Shown here: piece by piece, positions 43,770 to 53,800 of the stretch
Position numbering within the stretch: the stretch's first letter is position 1
Layout: each line of letters opens with the position of its first letter
DNA from: Novipirellula aureliae
GTDB taxonomy: Bacteria > Planctomycetota > Planctomycetia > Pirellulales > Pirellulaceae
NCBI RefSeq assembly: GCF_007860185.1
Contig: NZ_SJPY01000010.1
Location: 182,524 to 246,523, forward strand
Direction: 5' to 3'
Length of the DNA: 64,000 bases
The notes under the pieces: generated by a model
Seen by the model: the letters and a program-made list of their open reading frames with translations, nothing else
The model's database searches: none
What the model was told of the DNA's origin: nothing
Made by a program: the position numbers and the translations under genes

Positions 43770-44460
43770 TGGGGCTTCCAGCCCCAGTTGAGAAGAATGC
43801 TCGGGCTTCCAACCCCAGTTGAGAAGAGTGCTGCGACTTCCAGTCCCAGTTGAGAAGAACGCTGCGGCTTCCAGTCCCAGTTGAGAAGAACGCTGCGACT
43901 TCCAGTCCCAGTTGAGAAGAACGCTGCGACTTCCAGTCCCAGTTGAGAAGAACGCTGGGGCTTCCAGTCCCAGTTGAGAAGAACGCTGCGGCTTCCAGTC
44001 CCAGTTGAGAAGAACGCTGCGGCTTCCAGTCCCAGTTGAGAAGAACGCTGCGGCTTCCAGTCCCAGTTGAGAAGAGTGCTGCGACTTCCAGTCCCAGTTG
44101 AGAAGAATGCTGCGGCTTCCAGCCCCAGTTGAGAAGAATGCTGGGGCTTCCAGTCCCAGTTGAGAAGAACGCTGGGGCTTCCAGCCCCAGTGGAGAGGAA
44201 TGCTGCGGCTTCCAGTCCCAGTTGAGAAGAATGCTGCGGCTTCCAGCCCCAGTTGAGAAGAATGCTGGGGCTTCCAGTCCCAGTTGAGAAGAATGCTGGG
44301 GCTTCCAGTCCCAGTTGAGAAGAATGCTGCGGCTTCCAGTCCCAGTTGAGAAGAATGCTGGGGCTTCCAGTCCCAGTTGAGAAGAATGCTGGGGCTTCCA
44401 GTCCCAGTTGAGAGGAATGCTGGGGCTTCCAGCCCCAGTTGAGAAGAATGCTGCGGCTGG
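43770..44460 (-). repeat. 31-bp tandem array, about 22 units
   Basis: Unit on the minus strand: CTTCTCAACTGGGGCTGGAAGC-type, that is a CTGGG(A/G)CTGGAAG(C/T)CCCAG hairpin plus a TTGAGAAGAA spacer. Units differ by single bases (AAC/AAT, CTGGGA/CTGGGG). The hairpin core is related to the REP-like family elsewhere in the window. Because 31 is not a multiple of 3, translation in any frame repeats every 31 residues. Confidence 0.92.
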
Positions 44461-44637
44461 AAGCCACAGCCACTTGAGATTCTTAGTGGTGACAAAGCGC
44501 GAGGGTGTAAAAAACAGCAACGTTTGCAATTCGATTGCCTATGAAAATAGGTCATGCAGTTATTAAGTTCAGCTGAGTCGAAGGCTGAATAACCTCTCCT
44601 GAGCGAAGGGGACTGCTGAAGGAGTGGCATTGTTTTC

Positions 44638-44816
44638 AGGCCGGAGGCCGGCATATCCTTGGCGGTGGCGTGAGCCACCGAATCCAAGGCGTTTCAGTCG
44701 CCGCAAGGCCGGAGGCCGACACATCATCGCTGGTGTGTCGTCCTCCGGGCTAGTGGTTCCGTTTCCATCCATTCCACGCCACCGGAATGGAGATGTCGGC
44801 CTCCGGCCTAGGTTGG
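44638..44816. repeat. GGCCGGAGGCC palindrome cluster
   Basis: A perfect 15-bp inverted repeat, GGCCGGAGGCCGACA (44707-44721) with 44794-44808, plus another GGCCGGAGGCCG at 44639 and a CCTTGG/CCAAGG stem near 44658-44689. It looks like nested insertions of an extragenic palindrome. Confidence 0.75.
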
Positions 44817-44926
44817 TTGCTACTATCTCACCACTTTCCGAAGCTTGGGGGGAGCATAAACGCTTGTGAAAAAACACTGAAAAGCCACCCAAGAATTTTT
44901 TAAACGACCTTAATGAAAGAGACAAC

Positions 44927-46384
44927 ATGACACGGTTGAGATTCGCGATAGCAAGCATGACGGTCCTCGCCTTGGTTCCTTGGTCGAGCGCGTTTGCGCA
45001 GCGAGAGCAAGGGGATGAAGGCCATCGAGGACCCAACTTCGTTTTCTTCTTGGTCGATGATCTGGGGTGGATGGATATCGGGGCCAATGGCAGTCCATTC
45101 TACGAAACGCCCAACGTTGACAAGCTAGCAGAGGAAGGTGTTCGGTTTACTCAGGCTTATGCCGGTTCCCCGGTTTGCTCGCCAACGCGGGCCGCGATAT
45201 TGACGGGCAAAAATCCTGCACGCATCCACCTGACTCAGTGGATCGGCGGTCCAGGCAATCCGGACTACGAGCGCAACTTGCCGTTAGAAGAAGTGCTGTT
45301 TCCAGAGTTGCTGCAGCAGGCTGGATACAAGAACATCTTTCTCGGAAAATGGCACCTGAACAACCGGATTGGCGAAGGTACACACTGGCCAGACAAGCAG
45401 GGTTTCGACATCAACGTTGCTGGCCATTTTCGCGGTGGGCTCTACATCAAGAACAAATACTTCTCACCTTGGGATATACCGAACATCCAAAACGGTCCCG
45501 AGGGCGAATACATGACCGATCGTTTGGCGGAAGAAGCCGTAAGCTTTATCAACCAGAATCACGACTCGCCGTTCCTGGTGTATTTCTCTTTTTACTCGGT
45601 ACATGCTCCGTTCAGTGCACCCGATAGGCGTGTCAAGAAGTACGAGGAAAAGCAAGAGACCGTCGGCTGGACCGAAGAGGAGCGATTCCAAGAAGGCATG
45701 CTTGCTGGGAAGCAATTGACCTACCGAGACAAACAAGATCATCCTACCTACGCAGCCATGGTTGCATCGATGGATCAGGCAGTGGGAAGAGTGCTCGAAG
45801 CCGTCAAAGCCAAAGGCATCGAAGACAATACAGTCGTTGTCTTTTTCTCCGATAACGGGGGACTGTCCACTTCCGAAGGCACGCCAACTGCAAACACCCC
45901 ACTGAAGGCCGGAAAGGGTTTCTTGTACGAAGGCGGGATCAGGGAGCCGGCGATCATCAAGTGGCCTGGTGTTACCGAGCCAGCAACCGTGTCGGATGCC
46001 GTCATTACCAGCATGGATTTTTATCCAACGATTCTTGAAATGGCAGGACTTCCACTTCGCCCTGAACTGCACCAGGACGGCAAGAGTCTTGTGCCTCTGC
46101 TGAAGAATACGACGCAGAGGATTCATGATGCAACTTACTTCCATTACCCTCATCGTTCCAACCAGAAGGGCAGTCCGAGCGGAGCGATTCGCAAGGGAGA
46201 TTACAAGCTAATCGTCTTCTTCAACGACAATCGGCGAGAGCTCTACAACCTGAAGCAAGACATTGGAGAGACACGGAATCTGGCAAGTGAGATGCCAGAC
46301 GTGGCAGACGAACTGTATCGTGAACTCAAGGCGTGGTGGGAAGAGGTTGACGCACGATTCCCCGACGGCTACGTCGCCGATTAA
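44927..46384 (+). CDS. Secreted sulfatase
   Basis: A 485-residue type I sulfatase. Signal peptide FAIASMTVLALVPWSSAFAQ. The active-site string is PVCSPTRAAILTG, with the Cys (about residue 86) expected to become formylglycine. Metal-binding Asp pair in FFLVDDLGWMDIG; other family marks are FLGKWHLN, SDNGGLSTSEGTP and GGIREPAIIKWPG. The 485-residue length is normal. An anaerobic or FGE-type maturase is not in the window. Context suggests desulfation of a sulfated, fucose-rich polysaccharide. Confidence 0.93.
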   Translation: MTRLRFAIASMTVLALVPWSSAFAQREQGDEGHRGPNFVFFLVDDLGWMDIGANGSPFYETPNVDKLAEEGVRFTQAYAGSPVCSPTRAAILTGKNPARIHLTQWIGGPGNPDYERNLPLEEVLFPELLQQAGYKNIFLGKWHLNNRIGEGTHWPDKQGFDINVAGHFRGGLYIKNKYFSPWDIPNIQNGPEGEYMTDRLAEEAVSFINQNHDSPFLVYFSFYSVHAPFSAPDRRVKKYEEKQETVGWTEEERFQEGMLAGKQLTYRDKQDHPTYAAMVASMDQAVGRVLEAVKAKGIEDNTVVVFFSDNGGLSTSEGTPTANTPLKAGKGFLYEGGIREPAIIKWPGVTEPATVSDAVITSMDFYPTILEMAGLPLRPELHQDGKSLVPLLKNTTQRIHDATYFHYPHRSNQKGSPSGAIRKGDYKLIVFFNDNRRELYNLKQDIGETRNLASEMPDVADELYRELKAWWEEVDARFPDGYVAD

Positions 46385-46399
46385 CGGCACATCCGTCCC

Positions 46400-46460
46400 G
46401 GATCCTATCAAAGATCCCACGTCACATATCCATTCCCGTAGTGGATCTTGTTAAAGATCC
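46400..46460. repeat. Two GATC palindromes after sulfatase gene
   Basis: GGATCCTATCAAAGATCC (46400-46417, diverged) and GTGGATCTTGTTAAAGATCC (46441-46460). They lie 16 and 57 bases after the sulfatase stop and could act as a bidirectional terminator or mRNA stabiliser. Confidence 0.75.
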
Positions 46461-47421
46461 TATGTCTCGGATGGACGGTGGCGGTCTTTTAACGGCGTGT
46501 CGGTTCATTCAACGTTCTTATCGATAAAAGAGGTTGTAGCGATTAACCCGGTTAGTCGATGCAGTGGGGCGCATCTTAGTACTCGTTTGAAAAACACTCC
46601 GCGAATTATCCGCATTGCCGTTGGCGACCATTCGTATGCTAATTCACAGAGCCTTAGCCATCGCCAAACCGTCCAGCGATCGGTAATCGAGGTTAGCCCG
46701 CTGGTGGTATCGAGCGATAGTCAAAACGACGGCGCGTCGCATGACAATGGCTCTCCGATTGTGCGGGTTGTCCCATTGAGCGATAGTCAAAACGATGGCG
46801 CATCGCATGATGTGGACGAGGTAAAATCGATTGGTTGGATTGGGAAGCCTCTTCAAGAAAGGTAGGAGACGCATGAAAATCCAACGCGGACTGATGAGAA
46901 TCTATGCAAGCTCAATTTTAGTCTTCGCATTTTAACGCGAGTATTTCGTGATTCGCATGTGTGCGAATACGCATCACCGAAGCTCGTAAGCAGGCGGCTT
47001 GGGAACGGTCGACGATAGACTTGAAAACATCGAAGCCGGAGTCGTGGATTTTTCGTAGCTCACAAACGGCCCTCCGTCAAATTATTTCTCGAAATTTGTC
47101 TGTACGTTGTTGCACCCCCTCTGCTGTGTATCTAAGATCAGTATCGTTACATTCACGAAACATCCCCGCCGCTGCGCTCCCATGCGCAGTCGACAAAACT
47201 CTCCTGTTAGGATGAACTCCGAAAAGCGAAACAGATCAACTTCTTGGCCACGTTAGTCAGGAAGTTGCCTGTGTTTAGGATTCAAGAGTCGCTTCCATGC
47301 AAAACGGTTTCCAAGATCGACGTTTCGACACGCCCGCGCTTCGTGCGGTGACGGGATCGGTTCGGACCATCGCCGGGGACTCGGCCCAATTGGGCGAGGA
47401 CCAGGAAGCCGTTCCTCAAGC

Positions 47422-47660
47422 CAGCGACCTCGTAGTGGATCTTGTTAAAGATCCCAATGCCGCAAGCGACCTCGTAGTGGATCTTGTTAAAGATCCAAAT
47501 GCTACAGGCGACCTCGTCGTGGATCTTGTTAAAGATCCCAATGCCGCCAGCGACCTCGTCGTGGATCTTGTTAAAGATCCCAATGCTGCAGGCGACCTCG
47601 TAGTGGATCTTGTTAAAGATCCCAATGCGACCAGCGATCGAGTTAAAAATCCCAATGCAT
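47422..47660 (+). repeat. 42-bp tandem array of GATC palindromes, five units plus a decayed sixth
   Basis: Each unit has CGTAGTGGATCTTGTTAAAG followed by ATCCCAATGC and a short variable joint. Spacing is exactly 42 bases (47435, 47477, and so on), so the plus-strand frame reads DLVVDLVKDPNAAS again and again. The sixth unit has lost its palindrome. Confidence 0.9.
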
Positions 47661-47871
47661 TGGGAGGTTTAACAACCTCCACTACATTCATTCCGCGGCA
47701 TTCGGATTCGTCAGAGTCCATGCAGGTGATGATTTTCGCGTATGTCACCAATCAACTTGTTTTATTTCCAATGTTGCGACACAGCGGCCACGCGTTGTGC
47801 TCACTCGGATCCCCGAGTCGCGTTAGCAATCCGTGGCATTGTCAATTTCCGCTTAGTTTAGGTAACTGAAA

Positions 47872-50800
47872 ATGTCGATTCGATCCAACTTCCGTCTCTC
47901 CGCCAACCAGAGCACCTTGAAAAACCCATCGCGGATGGAACGACTTCGCCAACGAGCCACTCGCTGGACCGCCCGCATCGAAGCGCGTCGTCAAGCGTGG
48001 ATTGAAAAGCGAGCCGCTCGTCTCGAGCGTTATCGCACCGCCTTCCGCGGATCTTGGTTGACCCGCATCGGCCTTGGCCTCGCGATGATCGTACGAGCGA
48101 TCCTCTCCGTTCCTTTCGTGCGCAACATGGCCGGTGCTCAACCGAACATGGCAGTCATCTCGGGTGGCAACGGTTTGTTCGGCAAGCTGACCAAATCGCT
48201 TCGCAACAAGAAAAAGAAGAACAAGAAAAACCAACCACGCTACGCAACGGCCAAAGGCCGCCGCTTCATGGCAGAAGGCCTTGAGCAAAGAATGTTGTTG
48301 GCGGCGGATATGCTCTATGTGGACGATCTGACTGGCTTTGTTGAATCGGCAGATGTCGGCGGAACTTCTGGTGTTGTCGAGGCGACGGACGTTGTTTATT
48401 GGGTTGGGCCTGACGGCGTCGACAATTCTGGATTAGGCGACGATGTTCCAGGATTAACATTTGGAACAACCGCTTTCGATGATTTCGGAGCCGCAGTTGT
48501 ACAGGCGAATGACGGAGACGGTCCGGGCGTAACGGACACGATCAATATCGCGGATGGGACCTTTGCGATTAACGCTCAGGTCGTGGTGAATGACGACTTG
48601 CAGTTGGTGGGTGCGGGCTCTGCCAGTACAGTCCTAAAGTCCACGTTCGATACGGGCGCGGGGGGCGATACTCGGGGATGGTTCCTGGTTAATGACGGTG
48701 AGCAGTTTTCTGCTTCGGACATTACTTTTGATGGCACGGGGCAGTCGATTTGGCAAGCGATTCGCCACAAGGGCTCGGGAACTTTCGACAGCGTCGCGTT
48801 TAACGAGATCAGCTACAACATCGGCGATGCACACCAAGGCACCGGGATCGCTGCCTTTGGCACATCAAGTGACGTCGATGTAACCAATTCGACATTTACT
48901 AATATCGGTCGAGACGGCGTGCTTTACTACGGTCCTGGAACAACGGGGACCTTCCAGGGAAATACCTACACCGGCAAGGGTGCAGGTGACCATCTCGACT
49001 ATGCCGTCGAAGTTGGAAACGGAGCGAATGTCAGCATTATCGGAAATGTGATCACGAATAATCTGGGGTCACCGACGACTGGTGGTGATGCAGGTGGGAC
49101 CTCGGCCGGTATTCTCATCTCGACGCTCTTTGGTGCTGGCACTGGCGCCACCATTAGTAATAACTTTATTAACGGCAACACCAACGGTATTTATGTCGGC
49201 GCTGAAACTGCACCTGGTGCCGACGGAAGTACGGTTACAGCCACCGACAATGATCTGTCTGGTAATGTCGTTACTGGGATCACGTCCCAAAGTAGTGTAG
49301 CAGTAGATGGCACATTGAATTACTGGGGCGGTGCACCGGTCACTGGCGGCGCTGGCACTGCGGTTGATGCTACGCCATATCTCGGTAGCGGTACCGATAC
49401 CGATTCAGGCACGGCGGGCTTCCAAGGCGACATGTCCAGTTTAGTCGTTCCTGCGTCCTCCTCGATTCAATCCGCAATTGACGCCGCTCCAGCCGGCGCG
49501 ACGCTTAACATTGCCGCAGGCACCTACAGCGAAGACCTAACAATTGACAAGCCGTTGACGATTGTTGGTGCGTCGGAAGCGTCGGTCATTATCGATGGCA
49601 ATATCACGCTTCTCTCCGCTGCCAGCGGGTCAACGTTGCAGGACATGACGCTTTCCACGCTCTCTGGTTGGTTAATCGAGGTTCCACCGAGCAACCAAGT
49701 CGATAACTTGACCCTTCAATCGCTGACGATGGACGGGCAAAACACTGCTCTGAAGCCGATTCATACCAGCGCGACGGGTACTCTTGGTGGCGTGGTTATT
49801 CTTGATGACTTGGACGTCAAGAACTTCACTGCTGATAGTGGTGACAGTATCACGTTCCACGTTCGTTTGGCCGATGGTGCGAACGCCACTCTGTCGAATT
49901 CCAGTTTTGCTGACAACTTTGGAACGGTCCAATTCAAGGGAACGAGTGCGGCAAGTACCGCGACCGTTGAAATCACCGACACGACCTTTACCGGTACCGG
50001 TAAAGGTGGTCAAGCGGCACTTGAAGTCTACGATGTGGCTTCGCTTACCGTTTCCGGTGCAGGCACGACCGGCAGCAGTATGAGCGGCTTCCAGACTAAT
50101 AGCTCTGATGCGACGGTTGGCGTTCTCGCATATTCTGTCGGTACAGTTTCTGTTTCGGACTTTGAAATCGATATGAGCGATTCGTCAAGCATCGTCATTC
50201 AAGGTAGCGTCGGAATCGTACTGTTTGGCACCATGACCTCGGTTGAGCTCGAGAACGTCGACATTTCCAATGCGGGACAAGTTGGGATACTCTCAGGGGT
50301 TCCCGGACAACCAGTTCACACCGGCACGGTTGCCGTAGATGCGAACTCTGCTTTCACCAATAACGGAACCGGTGGTGCGCCCGGCCTCCCAGCAGGTGAT
50401 CTGGTCTCGCTGGGCAATGCGGATATTACCATTGCTGACGAACGCTCGGGTATGACGATCGTGCAAACCGGCGGTTCCGTCGTGCTCAGCGGTGAAATTC
50501 AAAACACCGGTCTCGATTCGTTAATCGTTGATGACGACTACGCGACGAGTGCTTTGCAAGTAGACGAGTGGTTTGAAGAAGGAAATACCTGGCATCAATA
50601 CGGCTATAACGCCTTCAGCACGATTCAAGCGGCCGTTGACGCAGCGAATAGTGGCGCGACGATTACGGTGGCAGCCGGCACCTACAACGAAACCTTGGCG
50701 ATCGATAAGAGCGTCACGGTTACAGCAACGCCTGGCACCGTTACGATCCCAGTTGCCACAATGACTTCAGGTGCAGTGATCACGGCCGATAACGTTACGC

Positions 50801-53800
50801 TTTCTGGCCTTCAATTTACGGGGTCCGGCACAGCGGATACAACACCGGATACGACCGGCGTTCAGATTGATACCTTTGGCGGCGATCTAGAGAACGTCGT
50901 GATCGATGGCGTCTCAGCGATGAGTTTTGAGAATGGCATTCGCATCACAGGTGGCCACGCGCTGACCAATGCTACCATCCAAAACAGCTCCTCGACCGGA
51001 AATCTGCGCGGCGTTTTTGTTGACAATGCAGGGGGTCTTATCACTAACCTCTTGATCGAAAACAATGACATTACGGGCATTGCCGGTGCGGCCGTGAACA
51101 TCACGCCTGCCAATGGTGGACAGAATGTTAATGGGTTGACCATTCGGGGCAATGATATCGCTGGCACCACCAGTATCCTGTTGGGCGAGAACGCCGGGCG
51201 GTTACTCGAAAACGTTACGATCGAAGAAAACGTCATTGGTGGGAACACCGGCGTCTCCTTCCGTGCGGTCGGATCGGGTGTCAACGTTGACTTCGATACG
51301 CTGCTGATTACAAAGAATGATTTCTCCGGCAGTGTTGTGTCGATCGACAATGATGTTGTTGGTAAGGTTAATGCGTCGAGCAACTTCTGGGGCGCCGCAA
51401 GCCTGACGAATGTCGGCGCTGCTGTTGCGGTCACCGGATCGGTCGATTACACACCGAAATTGGGTAGCGGCGATACCGATGGAGGAACGGTTGGTTTCCA
51501 AGGCATCGTTGATGACGATGATCTATATGTCCACGACAAGGGGGCACAGACGGGGGCAACTGGACGAATAGCCGAAGCAAATGCTTTGGTCGGCCTTGGT
51601 GGAACCGTTCACGTCCAAACCGGCACCTTTGCCGAAGACGTCGTGGTGGGCGATGAAATTCACAGCCCAGGCTCAAGTCCTGGTGTGGTTACGTACGGCA
51701 GTTACACGCAAGCTTCCGCATCCAATCTGCTGATTGAGATCGACGGCACCGCAGGCGCGGGTGTGGCCGGCGGTCATGACCAAATTATCGTGGATTCGGC
51801 TGCGGCCGGCAGTGGCACGGGTGCGGTCTCGCTTGATGGTACGCTGAGCTTGGTGTTCGGCTACGTACCGGCTCCGGGCGAATCTTGGGAAATCATTCTA
51901 AATGATGGTGGTGAAGCCGTTGCAGGCACTTTTGCGACACCGTCGGGTGTAACTCTGATGGGATCTGTGCCCGGTGGTGGTCAAGTTCCGTTGTCGATCG
52001 ATTATGCGGGCGGTGATGGTAATGACGTTGTCATCAGCGTGGCCAGCCATCCGACGCTGTACGCTGCCTCGACACAAGCCGGCGGCCTGGATCGTGCCTT
52101 TACGATTACAAACGACCCAGGAAGTGACGGATTCTCGGTCGGTGATACCGTGACCTTCACCCCAGTTGGCGGTGCGGCAGTTCCTGGTTTGATCGTCGGT
52201 TACCAAGCCTTTGCCTCGATGGACGCTGCGATCGAAGCGGCGACCTCGGGTGCCGTGATTCATTCCGCGGGCTGGGTTGTCAACGAAGACACTGCGGGTG
52301 GCGTGGATATCAACCTCAATGGCGGATTGGATTTGAATGGCATTGACTACTCCACAACCACCTCGGTAGGTGCATTGGCTGGCTTCCAGGGACAGCTGGG
52401 GATCAACGTCGACCAAACGGTCAAATACACCCCGCTTCCACCAGCGAACTTTGACGGCGATGTGAGTTTCAGCTACACGATAAGAGATAGCGGTTTAACT
52501 GCAGCGATCGCCGGTACGGTCTTTGTTGACGTGCTGCCGGTCAACGATCCGCCCGTTTTGTCGGCAATTGAGGCAGGGACGATATCTTTCAACGAAGGTG
52601 ATGCAGCGAAACAAATCACTGACACGCTTGTCATCAGTGATCTTGATGACGTGAATATGGAGGGTGCCACTGTCTCGATCACCGCGAACTACGAAGCCGA
52701 TGACGTGCTGAGCGTTTCGGGATTGCCAGGCGGCGTAAGCAGTAGTTATGCAGCGGGCATATTGACGATTACTGGTCCAGCCACCATCGCTCAGTATCAA
52801 GCGATTTTGCGAAGTGTGACATTTGAAAACACGTCTCAGCTACCGACCGAAAACACTCGCACCATCAGCTTTAGCGTGAATGACGGTGATTCCAGCAGCA
52901 ACGCCCAAACCCGTGAAATCGCTGTGTACGAGATCAATGACGCTCCAACAGCGGTTGCGGATACCGCGACGGTTGATGAGGATTCTTCGGTATCGAAGAA
53001 TGTGCTCACCAATGATACGGATCTCGATGATTCGTTTGGTGCGGGTGAGTTCACGCTCGATTCGGTTGGCACTGCGGTAGCATCCGATGCACGTTCGATT
53101 CCAGGTACGGCGATCACGATAACGCCGGCGGGAGAGATTACTTTCGATGCTGCGGGATTATTTGAAGACCTCGACACGGGTGAATCACTCACGGTGACGA
53201 TTCCGTACACGATGTCGGATGATGATAACGAACCATCTTCAGCCGATTTGGTCATCACGGTTACTGGCGTAAACGACGGTCCCACCGCCCAGGACGATAC
53301 CGGAACCACTGACGAAGAGACTCCCGTTACCGTCAATGTGCTCGCGAACGATGATGACGGGGACTCGGACCCCGACGATGGCGTTGCCGAATTCAGCTTG
53401 GATAGTCTCGGCACGGTTGTCGTCTCAGACTCGACCGATGTCTCGGGTGCGATTACCTTCACCGCCGGCGGTGATATTACCTTTGATCCTGCGGGCTTGT
53501 TCGACCATCTCGATACCGGTGAAACGGCGACGGTCACGATCCCTTATACAATGAGTGACGACGACGCGGCGACATCGACCGCTCAGCTTGTGATCACTGT
53601 CACGGGTGTCAATGACCCCGTGGTCGCGAATCCTGATTCGTATACGGTCGCAGAACAAGGTACGTTGACTGGAAACGTGATTACCGATGCCCCGGGTATC
53701 GATACCGATCCAGACGATACGCCGGTTGTGGTGGGGAGCCTTGCTCCTGCACATGCGGCCTCGTTCAGTATCGCGAGCGATGGATCCTTCACTTATGTAC

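Larger units (their letters stand above)
43747..44926. other. Repeat-rich intergenic region
   Basis: About 1.2 kb. It holds a 31-bp tandem array (43770-44460) and a second group of GC-rich palindromes (44638-44816). Three minus-strand frames remain open across the array only because the unit lacks stops; none is a gene. Confidence 0.7.
46385..47871. other. Long intergenic region upstream of giant gene
   Basis: Nearly 1.5 kb. It has GATC palindromes right after the sulfatase stop (46400-46417 and 46441-46460), a 33-bp direct repeat around 46715 and 46780 (GAGCGATAGTCAAAACGA), a small hairpin ATTCGCA-TGTG-TGCGAAT near 46953, and the 42-bp tandem array. An open frame at 47297-47869 spans the array; apart from the array it has no coding look and I do not call it. 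Confidence 0.55.

Noticed and set aside
43770..44460. CRISPR array
   Set aside because: The repeat is regular, but there are no unique spacers; units are joined directly.
43663..44687. Three long minus-strand open frames of 240-310 codons
   Set aside because: They are three frames of one 31-bp tandem array without stop codons; no start site or domain supports any.
47297..47869. 190-codon frame before the giant gene as a real protein
   Set aside because: Its only pattern comes from the GATC palindrome array; flanks are not protein-like. Kept as a finding, not as a gene.
52836..53537. Minus-strand frames opposite the giant gene (Ser/Val-rich)
   Set aside because: The repetitive Asp/Thr codons of the plus strand give stop-poor antisense; there is no start or domain.
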